Assembly: GCA_030540195.1 (NCBI GenBank)
Contig: JAUNWT010000011.1
Coordinates: forward strand, 1-43,958
Source of the DNA: Bacillota bacterium
Lineage (GTDB): Bacteria; Bacillota_I; Bacilli_A; Erysipelotrichales; Coprobacillaceae
Direction: 5' to 3'
Length of the DNA: 43,958 nucleotides
Position numbers and translations under genes: made by a program. The notes below the pieces were generated by a model, which ran no database searches, had not been told where the DNA came from, and saw nothing but the letters and a program-made list of their open reading frames with translations. Positions 24,646 through 33,744 of this stretch are shown one piece after another. Numbering within the stretch: the first letter of the stretch is position 1; every line of letters starts with the position of its first letter.

Positions 24646-24985
24646 TTGAACCTCCTTTAAAATCCTTGTACTTTTTTACAGACGGCAAATTTGCCGTGTT
24701 GTTTAATTCATTCCTGAATTCATCTCTATATTTTCTAGTAACAGTCCTAAATTTTTTTAAAATAACTGAAACAGCAAATAAAAAAAGTGCTATCTCGTAT
24801 AGAAATAGCACTACTGGAAAAAATATCATAAATCCAGTTTTCAAATTATTTATATAGACTGTAATTAAAGAAATCATCAAAGACAGATTCAATGGAACAA
24901 ATATCCAATACTTATATCTTTTAATATTTTTTAATACCTTCAAATCTTTCAACCTCTTCATCACTTTCAGATGTTTCTTTATCAT
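24638..24985 (-). CDS. Small membrane protein, 115 aa
   Basis: A basic N-terminus (KRLKDLKVLKNIKRYKYW) is followed by two membrane segments (about 28-48 and 52-76) and a basic tail ending DFKGGSNE. It overlaps the upstream gene by 65 nt, and an alternative ATG at 24961 would shorten this; neither has a good ribosome-binding site. Its middle contains a strong terminator-like hairpin, and its tail a palindrome copy that reads NTANLPS. It is probably a channel component. Confidence 0.5.
   Translation of the reverse strand: MIKKHLKVMKRLKDLKVLKNIKRYKYWIFVPLNLSLMISLITVYINNLKTGFMIFFPVVLFLYEIALFLFAVSVILKKFRTVTRKYRDEFRNELNNTANLPSVKKYKDFKGGSNE
24682..24697. repeat. 16-bp palindrome, copy 9 (in CDS)
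   Basis: ACGGCAAATTTGCCGT, a perfect palindrome in the tail of the 115-aa membrane protein. It is read in the TANLPS frame rather than the HGNVAV frame. Confidence 0.9.
24775..24812 (-). terminator. Terminator-like hairpin inside a coding region
   Basis: On the minus strand AGTGCTATTTC pairs with GAGATAGCACT around a 5-nt loop and is followed by seven U residues. It lies in the middle of the 115-aa membrane protein gene, in the direction of transcription. Confidence 0.7.
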
Positions 24986-25481
24986 TAACTAAAATTACCT
25001 GAACGATTTCTTCGCAAAGATTCTTATTTTCAAGTCTTCTATATCCTGCACACTCTAGAAGATATTGCATCTCATCCCAAGTATCCTTATGCATAAAGCT
25101 TGCGATCACATCTGGATGGTATCCGAATTCTTGCTCAATAACATCAATCAACAGCATATGATACATCCCATCAAATTGCGGTTCAATCATGCCAATCTGA
25201 TTGTTATTGAAAAATACATGATGAGCATTCTGAAGATATTTTTTTACTTCATAGCACATATCTAACATATCGCCATCAACAGAATCACAAATATCATAAA
25301 AAGTCGCATAATCATTTGCCTGTATGAAATAACATTCCATTTTTTCCTTATGAGAATTATTGGCACTCAAACGAATCGTCAGCTGTATAGCTTTTGAATA
25401 ATCTGTATCAAAACTACCCTTATCATAAGGTTCTGTTTCAACATCAATTTTATAACCGCCGAGCATTGTATATTGACTCAT
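24921..25481 (-). CDS. Hypothetical protein, 186 aa
   Basis: A soluble acidic alpha/beta protein beginning MSQYTMLGGYKIDVETEPYD. It has aromatic- and His-containing segments (NAHHVFFNNNQIGMIEPQFDG) and no membrane segment or catalytic motif I recognise. AAGGAAG precedes the ATG. It opens the secretion operon and overlaps the next gene by 65 nt. An accessory role in conjugation is inferred from position. Confidence 0.6.
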   Translation of the reverse strand: MSQYTMLGGYKIDVETEPYDKGSFDTDYSKAIQLTIRLSANNSHKEKMECYFIQANDYATFYDICDSVDGDMLDMCYEVKKYLQNAHHVFFNNNQIGMIEPQFDGMYHMLLIDVIEQEFGYHPDVIASFMHKDTWDEMQYLLECAGYRRLENKNLCEEIVQVILVNDKETSESDEEVERFEGIKKY

Positions 25482-25503
25482 TTTTCTGTCTTCCTTTCTT
25501 TAT

Positions 25504-25549
25504 AAAAGGATAAGAAGTTCGTTAATAAACTAAACTGTCTTATCCTTTT
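25504..25549 (-). terminator. Intrinsic terminator after the adhesin gene
   Basis: Arms AAAAGGATAAGA and TCTTATCCTTTT with a 22-nt loop and a U-rich 3' side on the minus strand, between the adhesin stop and the next gene. Confidence 0.7.
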
Positions 25550-25567
25550 TCATATATTAATATTTTA

Positions 25568-28500
25568 TCATTCATCTTTATGCTTGAAAATGACTAAAGC
25601 AAATACAAAACATCCTAGAGCCATTAAAACATAGCCAAATGCTCTTGTATTATCACCTGTTTTAACAACTTTAGCAGCTTCAGGAAGAAGTTCATCATAC
25701 ATGACTACTTTTTGTACAGCTCCTGTATCTTCTACTTTAAAATTAACTGATTCAGCAATTTTATATTTTGCTGGTGCAATAGTTTCAGTTAAAGTATAGC
25801 TCTTACCAGCTACCAAGTTTTTAATGATATGAGATTCTTCTTTAGATACCCATTCATCAACTGTATTACCTTCTTCATCGGTTACTTTTAAGTGTGCACC
25901 AGGCAATTCTTTTTTCGTTGTGATGTCTTGTTTAGATACTTCTACTTTAGTGTCTTCATCTTTCATTTTTAAAAATGTATCCTTATTTTCATCTGCAACG
26001 AATTCTTGTTCTTCAAATGTTGCATAGCCATCAGGTGTTTTAGTTTCTCTTAGAATATAAATTTCACCTGCAACAAGACCTTTGATTCTATGACTTGTTT
26101 CATTACCTTCTAAGTCGATATTAGAATAAGTTGTAACACCATCTTTGACGATCATTAAAGTGTAATCATCTTTATTTTTAGAAATACTGTAAGTAACAGT
26201 TGAATCTTCATCATCAACATACATTCCTTCAGCTTTTCCATTTTCAGCTAACTGAGATTTCATATCGTCTGTTAAATCAAAGATGTGTTGTCCACTGATC
26301 CATTTATCTACAATTTGCTTAGTTTTCATTGAAACAACTGTTAATTCAGCATCTTTTAATAATGTTCCATCTTCTTTAACTTTTGATACTTCATTGATTG
26401 TATCAACCATTTCAACTTTTTGATTTTCTTTTTCTTCAGTAACTGCAAATACAATATCATTTGCTAAAATTAAACCTGTTGGAGCGAGATCTTCATGAAG
26501 TGTATAAGAATGTCCCTCTTCTAAATTGCTGGCATAATGTTCTTTTCCTTCTGAAATCCATTCGTCAACAATATTTCCATCTTCATCTAGAATTTGCATT
26601 GATGCCCCAACGACTTCATCACCGCTAACCATACTTTTTGAAATGATGACCTGTTTGTCTTTCATATTGACCTTTTGATCAACTTTGTCTTTTGAAACTG
26701 TAAATTCAATTTCAGTCGATTTTACATATTCTTCAGGAGAAACTGTTTCAGATAAAACATATATTTTACCTTCTTCTAAGCCGTTAATGAAATGAGATTC
26801 TTTTGTAGAAGTCCATTCATCAATTACTTTTCCTGTTTCTTTTTCTTTAACTGTAATTGTAGCACCTTCGACTTCTTTTTCACCTGTCACATCAGTTTTA
26901 GTAAAAGATACTTGTTTATCCTTCATTGTAACTGTTTCTAATTCCGAAGAATTTTTAACAGTGAATCTGATATCACTTGCTTTAACATAATCTTTTGCTG
27001 AAACAGTTTCAGATAAAGTGTATGTTTTACCAACAACTAACCCTTCAATGGAATGAGGCATGTCAGTTGAAATCCAATGATCAATAACATTTCCTTTTTC
27101 GTCAGTAATTGTTAATTGAGCTCCTTCAACTTCCTTATCCCCTGTGACATCCGTTTTATTGAAATTAAAATGTGTTGTTTTATTTTCAACATTTAACTCT
27201 TTACTGTAGTTTTTAGTTGTAAAATCCTTTTGTTTGAATGTAAAGGCATGTTTAGTTTCATCCAATACACATCCATCAAGTGTTTTTACTTCTTCAAAAT
27301 AGTATTTTGCTTCACCTATACCCATAGGAAGATTTGAAATATCTAATTGGCCTTCTTTTGATAAAGAATAAATACCTTTTTCAATTTCAGTACCTACATT
27401 GACAACAGCTCCTGAATTTTCAGTCGTAATCTTTTCATTTTTTGCAAACATTAAAGTTCCATCTACTGGTGAATAGATGTTATCCTTTGCCTTCAATACA
27501 AACTGAATTTTAGAAAGATCTGAACGGTCTACTAAATCAGTATCAGTATCTAAATCATCTACTGTCTTTGTTAAATGCACAGAACCTTTTGGCTGTTCAT
27601 CTTTAACTGTAACTGTATAGATTGGATCACCATCCTCATCTTTCGAAAAATCTAATAAACCTGTCATTTCAAAAGATTGTGTTTTCCCTAGTCCAATAAA
27701 TCCTTCAGGAACTTTTACTTCTTCAAGATGATACTTACCAGCAAAAAATTGAAGTGGTAAGAATACTTCTCCTTTATCATCGTCGTCATTGGTATATTCA
27801 GTTTTGACAATGACCACATTTTTACTGTTAGTTGTAAACGTATCATATTTTTTTCCGCCTACTTTTTGAGTAATTGTCTGTCCTTTTTTATAAACTACTT
27901 TTCCACCTTCTAAGATGTCTTCATCTGCTACGATTTTAAAAGAGGCTGAATTTAATGAGACATTTTTACAAGTTTCCTGATCTTTTTTAACAAGTTTTAA
28001 TTGTGTTTCCACTGGACGGTTATTTAAGATAACTTTCTTAACCTTATCTTCATCCTTTTTGATTTCACTTGTATCTTGTGTAATTGAAACAGTGAAATCA
28101 GGATTTGTATAAAAATCCTTTGGTGTTACAGTTTCTCTGACTAAATATTCTCCATAAGGCAAATCCTTTGTAATAGCCCAGCCATTTTCATCTGTGGTAA
28201 TGACATCATAGACTTTTGCACTATCCCAACCTACATGATCAACTTCTGACTTGAGCTTAAAGGTAAAACTAGCGCCTTGTAATCCTTTAACAACTTCAGA
28301 GATTCCATTGCGATAACCTGATTTAAAAATAGTTACTTTTTGTTTCTTAACTTTTTCTTGTACGACCATTTGGTTTGCATCATTACCGAATTGTAATTTA
28401 GCACCTTTATATTCTTTCGTAATCTTAGCAACAAATTTTCCATCAGTTACTGATGTTACTTTACCTGTTGCAGTATCCGTTACTGTTAATTTGTAACCTT

Positions 28501-30043
28501 TTAACAAATACCCTTTGGGTGCCTTTGTTTCTTCAATTGAGATTGTACCTAAAGGTAAGCATGGGTTTTCATCATCATAGTAAAGTTCATCTGATCCTTC
28601 TTTTAAAAATGATTTAGCAAGACCAGCAACATATTTGCCACTAGCCTGTTTCTTTGTTTTTAAGACCCAAGTTCTAATTGCTTTAGAAGGAAGATTATCC
28701 TTGTCATATTCTTTATTGTAATATTTAACTGTAAATTCAGCATCTTCTAATGTGGCATCACCTTGTGGTTCCCCTAATGTTTCAGCATCGTTTTTTACAA
28801 TTTCAATTCCGATAGGGTCATTCTTTGGTTTTTCATTTGAATTTGCAGTTACAGTCTGATCTTTTACAACTGTGACATTGTAGCTTCCTTCATCAACATC
28901 ATAACCTGTACTTGCATCTGTTTCTTTAACAACGTATTTACCAACAGGTAGAATATCTGATTTAGCATAGCCATTTTTATCAGTTGTAAGTGTACCTACC
29001 AATGTATTTTCTGAGTAAATACCATATTTAGCACCTTCCAACGTATAGCATGTATTTCCATTTGTCATAGTTTCGTTGGCTGATTTTTTATGCAAATCAA
29101 TATATCCAAAATCCAACCAGTTAACTGAATATTTTAATGAATCAATTGCCTCTTGAGCCCATGATCCATGTGTCTGACTGGCACTGTTTCCTGAACTGAT
29201 GGCTAAAGCACAAAATTTTCCTTTTGCAGAACTGTTTAACGTTCCACTTTCATAATCACTAGGACTGTTTTTAAGTGGAGCCGTTAAATAAAATGATTGT
29301 CCACCATAAACTGTTGCAGTTCCACCTGTTTGTTGTGTACTTGTTCCTTCAATATGAATCGTAACATTACTTTGTAAAGGTAACTGTACTGTTTCATTGG
29401 AACTTGCGTTGAATTTAATACTGTTTGTTTTTTGAATCATGTTCATTTTATCAAAAACAGCCGTAAATGCAGCACTGTTTCCAGTTGAAAAACTTGCGCC
29501 ATTAGATGGATCAGGCAATCCTTCTACGTATTGCCATGTTGACTTTAAGCCAATACCTGCCTTTTCCAAGTCATCAATATTGGCACCACACATATCACCA
29601 GAGTAAGCTAAACTTAGTAAAACATGTGTATATAAATATCCTGTTTCTTCTTCATTTAAGCCATCATCTGTTAAAGCTTGTCCTTTGAAAAGACATTGTG
29701 CTGGGCCACCAAAACCATAATAAAGAAATTTTCTGACCATCACGTTGTTTTCAATAACGGATGCCGTATAATTTCCTTCTGCTGGTGTCTTCTTGCTGGC
29801 TTCTAAACAATACGACCATTGACCATTATATTTACACATATAGGTTGACCATTGTTTGGTGATCTGAGGACATTTTCGCTTCCACCACTCTGGATACGTT
29901 ATCGATTTTACTTTTGTAAATTCATGAGGAATATTACCATCCCAAGCATTAACTGATATGTTTTCTGCAGAAAAACATATCGAGAAAATCATGCCTATCA
30001 CAACAAGTATTTTTGATAGCTTATCAAAATATTTTCTGATCAT
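25568..30043 (-). CDS. Large surface adhesin with thioester-like and SpaA/Cna-B domains
   Basis: The 1491-aa protein has a signal peptide (about 1-32), a thioester-domain-like head (40-200, with YCLEASKKTPAEG) and then many SpaA/Cna-B-type beta domains with isopeptide-type motifs such as KYVVKETDASTGY. Five or six related repeats of about 85-100 residues fill about 980-1440 (pattern KTDVTGEKEVEGA, LSETVSPEEYVKS). The C-terminus has VVKTGDNT, a membrane segment and KHKDE, a sortase-type anchor with Val where Pro is usual. The Gln expected for the thioester bond appears as His in LYTHVLLSLAYSG. AGGAG precedes the ATG. It probably promotes donor-recipient contact. Confidence 0.88.
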   Translation of the reverse strand: MIRKYFDKLSKILVVIGMIFSICFSAENISVNAWDGNIPHEFTKVKSITYPEWWKRKCPQITKQWSTYMCKYNGQWSYCLEASKKTPAEGNYTASVIENNVMVRKFLYYGFGGPAQCLFKGQALTDDGLNEEETGYLYTHVLLSLAYSGDMCGANIDDLEKAGIGLKSTWQYVEGLPDPSNGASFSTGNSAAFTAVFDKMNMIQKTNSIKFNASSNETVQLPLQSNVTIHIEGTSTQQTGGTATVYGGQSFYLTAPLKNSPSDYESGTLNSSAKGKFCALAISSGNSASQTHGSWAQEAIDSLKYSVNWLDFGYIDLHKKSANETMTNGNTCYTLEGAKYGIYSENTLVGTLTTDKNGYAKSDILPVGKYVVKETDASTGYDVDEGSYNVTVVKDQTVTANSNEKPKNDPIGIEIVKNDAETLGEPQGDATLEDAEFTVKYYNKEYDKDNLPSKAIRTWVLKTKKQASGKYVAGLAKSFLKEGSDELYYDDENPCLPLGTISIEETKAPKGYLLKGYKLTVTDTATGKVTSVTDGKFVAKITKEYKGAKLQFGNDANQMVVQEKVKKQKVTIFKSGYRNGISEVVKGLQGASFTFKLKSEVDHVGWDSAKVYDVITTDENGWAITKDLPYGEYLVRETVTPKDFYTNPDFTVSITQDTSEIKKDEDKVKKVILNNRPVETQLKLVKKDQETCKNVSLNSASFKIVADEDILEGGKVVYKKGQTITQKVGGKKYDTFTTNSKNVVIVKTEYTNDDDDKGEVFLPLQFFAGKYHLEEVKVPEGFIGLGKTQSFEMTGLLDFSKDEDGDPIYTVTVKDEQPKGSVHLTKTVDDLDTDTDLVDRSDLSKIQFVLKAKDNIYSPVDGTLMFAKNEKITTENSGAVVNVGTEIEKGIYSLSKEGQLDISNLPMGIGEAKYYFEEVKTLDGCVLDETKHAFTFKQKDFTTKNYSKELNVENKTTHFNFNKTDVTGDKEVEGAQLTITDEKGNVIDHWISTDMPHSIEGLVVGKTYTLSETVSAKDYVKASDIRFTVKNSSELETVTMKDKQVSFTKTDVTGEKEVEGATITVKEKETGKVIDEWTSTKESHFINGLEEGKIYVLSETVSPEEYVKSTEIEFTVSKDKVDQKVNMKDKQVIISKSMVSGDEVVGASMQILDEDGNIVDEWISEGKEHYASNLEEGHSYTLHEDLAPTGLILANDIVFAVTEEKENQKVEMVDTINEVSKVKEDGTLLKDAELTVVSMKTKQIVDKWISGQHIFDLTDDMKSQLAENGKAEGMYVDDEDSTVTYSISKNKDDYTLMIVKDGVTTYSNIDLEGNETSHRIKGLVAGEIYILRETKTPDGYATFEEQEFVADENKDTFLKMKDEDTKVEVSKQDITTKKELPGAHLKVTDEEGNTVDEWVSKEESHIIKNLVAGKSYTLTETIAPAKYKIAESVNFKVEDTGAVQKVVMYDELLPEAAKVVKTGDNTRAFGYVLMALGCFVFALVIFKHKDE

Positions 30044-30164
30044 TGTTCTTCTCCTTTTTTTATTCTTTTTGTATTTTCATTCCTAAAAACATAATAATTT
30101 TGCAAAATTACTTCTTTTTAATTTTTTAATCCTTTTGAATAGGCTTTACAGTCAAACATGACAG

Positions 30165-30203
30165 ACCTTTAATAAAAATAAAAGACAATCCGAAGATTGC
30201 CTT
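30165..30203 (-). terminator. Intrinsic terminator with UUCG loop
   Basis: Arms AAGACAATC and GATTGCCTT close on a UUCG tetraloop on the minus strand, followed by a U-rich tail. It sits in the 296-bp gap before the adhesin gene; a promoter for the adhesin should lie between it and 30043. Confidence 0.85.
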
Positions 30204-30270
30204 AAGGTTTGAACACCCATTTTTCCATATATATTTTTGTAATCATTTAATTTCCTTTCTCTTCTTTTTT

Positions 30271-30310
30271 CAAAAATAAAAAGGACATATCTTAAATATC
30301 TTATGCCCTT
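30271..30310 (-). terminator. Intrinsic terminator, second in tandem
   Basis: Arms AAGGACATA and TATGCCCTT with U-rich tail on the minus strand, 30 bp after the stop of the His/Cys-containing protein. Confidence 0.65.
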
Positions 30311-30339
30311 GATTGATTTACTGAATTTTTTTAATGAAA

Positions 30340-31194
30340 CTATTTAGTTTTACCACACGAACATCTGTAGCCTGTTACTTTTTCTTCGTCGTAAGCAGGT
30401 GTCACAACAATTGTCTTTGTTTCCTGATGTGTAATTGCAGCGTGATGTTTTGTCCCCACTTTAACACTTGTAGAATGATAGGAATGTCCTGTTTCTACAC
30501 TATGATTGATAGCTTCAACTGTAGCATTTTCACCCTTACCAAAATCCTTATTGCATACTTTACAAACCTGATGTGATTCGTAAATTGGTTCATCATATGC
30601 TGCCTGATCTACGACCGTAACTGTTTCTGTTTTTGTCACTGCATCATGATGAACCTTTTGAGTGACAGGAATATTGTAAACATGTTCATGTGATGGTTTT
30701 GAAACAGAACTACTCGAATTATTTAAACTATTTGTACTGTTTGAACTAGAACTATTCGATTTATTAGAGATATTTGATTTATTTGAACTATTAGAATTGT
30801 TCTTTTGAGTCGAGTTGTTTGTTTCAGCATTACTCTTTGTACTTTTTTGGCTGTTATTTTTCTTTTCATCATCGCTTTTTTTGCCTGAATTGACTGAATC
30901 ATCTGATTTTTTTGAAATATTTAACCCGTTTTTAGAAATAACCAAAGTATCTTCACTGTCTTTATCTTCTTCTTCAATCGCCCCTTTAGAATCTTCTTTT
31001 TCATTCTGTTTATCTTTTTCTTTAACATTGTTTGAAATCTTACTTGCAATATTTCCTTTGTTGTCTAATTTAGCAGAAGAATTATCAGTAGCGTTAAAAA
31101 TAAGAAGTCCTGCTATTCCGATAATTAAAATACAAATAACAGCAATAAAAATGATTTTACTATTTTTTAGTTTTGCCTGAATAATTTTGTTCAT
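30340..31194 (-). CDS. Membrane-anchored protein with low-complexity stalk and His/Cys head, 284 aa
   Basis: The ATG at 31194 lies nine bases after GGAG; a longer frame would begin with TTG. A membrane segment at about 14-34 is followed by a 140-residue Ser/Asn/Lys-rich stalk (for example NNSNSSNKSNISNKSNSSSS) and a C-terminal head with HEHVYNIP, two repeats of the type KVHHDAVTKTETVTVV and KHHAAITHQETKTIVV, CKVC and a final YRCSCGK. The paired Cys and His residues suggest metal binding. It is probably outside the cell. The function is unknown. Confidence 0.7.
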   Translation of the reverse strand: MNKIIQAKLKNSKIIFIAVICILIIGIAGLLIFNATDNSSAKLDNKGNIASKISNNVKEKDKQNEKEDSKGAIEEEDKDSEDTLVISKNGLNISKKSDDSVNSGKKSDDEKKNNSQKSTKSNAETNNSTQKNNSNSSNKSNISNKSNSSSSNSTNSLNNSSSSVSKPSHEHVYNIPVTQKVHHDAVTKTETVTVVDQAAYDEPIYESHQVCKVCNKDFGKGENATVEAINHSVETGHSYHSTSVKVGTKHHAAITHQETKTIVVTPAYDEEKVTGYRCSCGKTK

Positions 31195-31267
31195 TAAATT
31201 CATCTCCTTTAATTCATCATATCCTTTTGTATTTTTAAACAAAAATGTACAAAATTACATAAATTAA

Positions 31268-31891
31268 TCATTCAGCCTTGAGCATCCAGCTTTTCATATT
31301 TTCAAACATTTCTTTTACATTGTTCATATCATTTTTATCACTGTATTTAACAATCATTAACGTTGGTACTTTATAATGACCTACTGATGGGATTTCCAGA
31401 TCACTTTGAAAACTGATCATATAATAATATTTTTTAACATTATCCTTTGAAGATGTACCATATTCATCATAAAATTTAATGTTGTTTACATAATTCATTT
31501 TACTGTCTTCAGGTGTTAAAGAACCTAAGTATTTTTTTATTTCTTCTTGCATACAGCTCTTTAGTTCATGTCCATCTAATGATTTATCTACCTTGTTTAA
31601 GAAATTAAGATAATTTTTCCTAATGACATAAAACTCAGCATCATTCGATTTATTTACTTTCATAGAACTTTCACGTTCTAACTGTTTAGATACACTCCAT
31701 TTTCGACTCAAAAAATTGGGATAGATATAATCTATGCCATCATTTGAAAGCTTTTCATAATTGCTGATTGTAGTATCAGTATTTAGCTTATAATAATTCT
31801 CATTTCTTTGATTGACTTTATTTTCCTGATGAAAACCACAACCTGATATCAAAGCTGCAACTAATAGCAAAGCAATAATTTTCCATTTCAT
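31268..31891 (-). CDS. Lipoprotein, 207 aa
   Basis: The start at 31891 (MKWKIIALLLVAALISGCG) has a GGCGGTGA-type site and gives a lipobox LISGC with the lipidated Cys near residue 18. The mature part is a mixed alpha/beta domain with no recognised motif (NYEKLSNDGIDYIYPNFLS). It lies between the primase-like gene and the His/Cys-containing protein, in the same direction. ICEs often carry lipoproteins for entry exclusion or envelope attachment; no evidence here decides. Confidence 0.7.
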   Translation of the reverse strand: MKWKIIALLLVAALISGCGFHQENKVNQRNENYYKLNTDTTISNYEKLSNDGIDYIYPNFLSRKWSVSKQLERESSMKVNKSNDAEFYVIRKNYLNFLNKVDKSLDGHELKSCMQEEIKKYLGSLTPEDSKMNYVNNIKFYDEYGTSSKDNVKKYYYMISFQSDLEIPSVGHYKVPTLMIVKYSDKNDMNNVKEMFENMKSWMLKAE

Positions 31892-31907
31892 TCTTTCACC
31901 GCCTTTT

Positions 31908-32864
31908 TTAAAATATGATTGTATATGCATCAACCTTTTCTCGTTGATTTATTTGATAGACCAAATAATCATTCCAGTCTTTTTCTTTTGGAGGATATTC
32001 AACACTGATCCTGATATGAGGAAATTGTTCTTTAAGTTCTGAACATACTTTTTTATTCAATTTGATTCCTGCTTTATCATGATCTACTCTCATCAATACA
32101 CTTTTGATTTTAGGATCATTTTTTAAATGTTCGAAAATAGCTTGATATTTTGTTACAGAGTTTATTGAAAGATAGTTGTATCTTTTATAATCTTCTGCAA
32201 GTTCCATAAGAGACATCATATCTACTATGGCTTCGGTAACAATTAAACAATCTGAACCATGATCAATATAAAAACAATGATTGTAGTCATTGGCACTGTA
32301 TTCTTTCATGAATCTCTGCTCCTGAATAATCCCTTTTTCGCATACAAAAACAGGCTTATCCTCTTTATAGGAAACAAATACAAGATTGTCTGTGTACCTG
32401 TTTTGATAAAGCCATCTGTTATATACAAAATAATCTATGATTTCTTCTGAAATACATCTGTTTCGAAGATAAGAATAGACTTTTTTGTTATTATTTGCTG
32501 AAAATGGTAATTTCAAAGTTTCTGGATCTTTTTTTACATTTTCATGAGGTTTTATATTATCAATAATAATATTATCCTTCATTTGCAGATATAGTTTTTC
32601 AAGATAATCAACTGAATAACTGTAGCTTTGAAATCTTTTATCGACTTCAGCACCTAAATACATACACATCGAAATGGCATTTCCATAATTTCCTCTTGAA
32701 TACCATTGAAAGGTATTATCCTGAAGCTTTATCATAAAAGAATCATGTTCTTCTAAGGTATAATACTTTGAGCTTTTGCTGACAGGAGTAAATCCAAGGT
32801 GAGAGGCTAGAAACACAAGATCAATTTTCTTTAGTTTTTCAATCAGTTCTTTATCTTTTTTCAT
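31908..32864 (-). CDS. DUF3991/Toprim primase-like protein, 318 aa
   Basis: The N-terminal half (about 20-110, HLGFTPVSKSSKYYTLEEHD and WYSRGNYGNAISMCMYLG) resembles the DUF3991 region that accompanies Toprim domains. The C-terminal half has the Toprim signature: LIVTEAIVDMMSLMEL near 195-210, then LMRVDHDKAG near 255-265 and KDWNDYL near 300. It would act on element DNA, for example priming the complementary strand after transfer. The ATG at 32864 has GAGATGG upstream; the frame could open with GTG one codon earlier. Confidence 0.82.
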   Translation of the reverse strand: MKKDKELIEKLKKIDLVFLASHLGFTPVSKSSKYYTLEEHDSFMIKLQDNTFQWYSRGNYGNAISMCMYLGAEVDKRFQSYSYSVDYLEKLYLQMKDNIIIDNIKPHENVKKDPETLKLPFSANNNKKVYSYLRNRCISEEIIDYFVYNRWLYQNRYTDNLVFVSYKEDKPVFVCEKGIIQEQRFMKEYSANDYNHCFYIDHGSDCLIVTEAIVDMMSLMELAEDYKRYNYLSINSVTKYQAIFEHLKNDPKIKSVLMRVDHDKAGIKLNKKVCSELKEQFPHIRISVEYPPKEKDWNDYLVYQINQREKVDAYTIIF

Positions 32865-32882
32865 CACAAAGCCATCTCTTTT

Positions 32883-33623
32883 TCATCTTCCAGTTTTTTT
32901 TGACTGTTTGTTTAAATAATCGTTTATTTCATTAGCAAATCTCATTCGATATTTTAATCTTACATTTACAGGAACTTCTTCTTTTAATTTCATAAACCAT
33001 TCAAGTTCGTTCATTTTCCATTTAGGAACATCCTCACCACCAAAGCGTCCATAGTCATACTGATCCACATACAAGTTCTTATTTGTTTTGGCCACATCCC
33101 AGATTTTATTTATTACTGCATCTTCTATATTTTCGTTTGCAAGCATTTGAACTGGTATCTGTTTGAAATAATGATATGGAATATAAGTTTCATATTTAGT
33201 TGTTGTCAGTTCATCAATGATATCTTCTTTTATTAATTTATAATCATTTGTTATTAAATCTAAATATTCCAAAATATTATTGTCATGATTAAATTTACCT
33301 TTTTTCAAAATAAAGAAATCATGATTTTGATTGAATTCTGATTCTCTTTGCAAATCAAAATAGATATCAATATCAGGATTACTGAATTTGCTTCCAATCC
33401 TGTCTCCTTCATCGTAAGAAACGATTAAGACTGTTGGATTGTTATCAGAAAAATTATAGATTGATCTGTTTGTTTCATAAAAATCTGTACTATAAAGAGC
33501 ACAATAAATATCATGTGGATTATTTATAAAATTTCTATCTATATATTCAATAATCTTGTCAGGTTCATTTGTTTTAGCGTATTCTAATAAATCTATGACC
33601 TTTTTCTTTAATTCTTCATTCAT
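32883..33623 (-). CDS. Hypothetical protein, 246 aa
   Basis: An acidic soluble alpha/beta protein with AAGGAG before its ATG. Features include DPDIDIYF-like acidic strands (FSNPDIDIYFDLQRES), YIPYHYFKQIPVQML and a conserved-looking YGRFGGEDVPKW near residue 195. It lies just ahead of the Toprim gene in the same direction, so a role with the primase-like protein in DNA replication is possible. I do not recognise a family. Confidence 0.6.
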   Translation of the reverse strand: MNEELKKKVIDLLEYAKTNEPDKIIEYIDRNFINNPHDIYCALYSTDFYETNRSIYNFSDNNPTVLIVSYDEGDRIGSKFSNPDIDIYFDLQRESEFNQNHDFFILKKGKFNHDNNILEYLDLITNDYKLIKEDIIDELTTTKYETYIPYHYFKQIPVQMLANENIEDAVINKIWDVAKTNKNLYVDQYDYGRFGGEDVPKWKMNELEWFMKLKEEVPVNVRLKYRMRFANEINDYLNKQSKKTGR

Positions 33624-33645
33624 TTTTTAGACTTCTCCTTATCAA

Positions 33646-33678
33646 ATAAAAAAGTGCTACTCAATTATGAATAACACT
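33646..33678 (-). terminator. Intrinsic terminator of the parAB-ssb operon
   Basis: On the minus strand AGTGTTATTCA pairs with TGAGTAGCACT (two G-U pairs, 4-nt loop) and is followed by a U run. It lies between the SSB-like gene and the 246-aa gene. Confidence 0.85.
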
Positions 33679-33744
33679 AAATTAATCTATTAAATTATTT
33701 TCATTAGATATCGTTCATTCATATAGAGATGAAAACATTATATC

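Noticed and set aside
26000-29900. Repeats of the adhesin as a recent DNA duplication
   Set aside because: The repeated domains are similar in protein pattern only; DNA sequences are well diverged, so they are old domain repeats.
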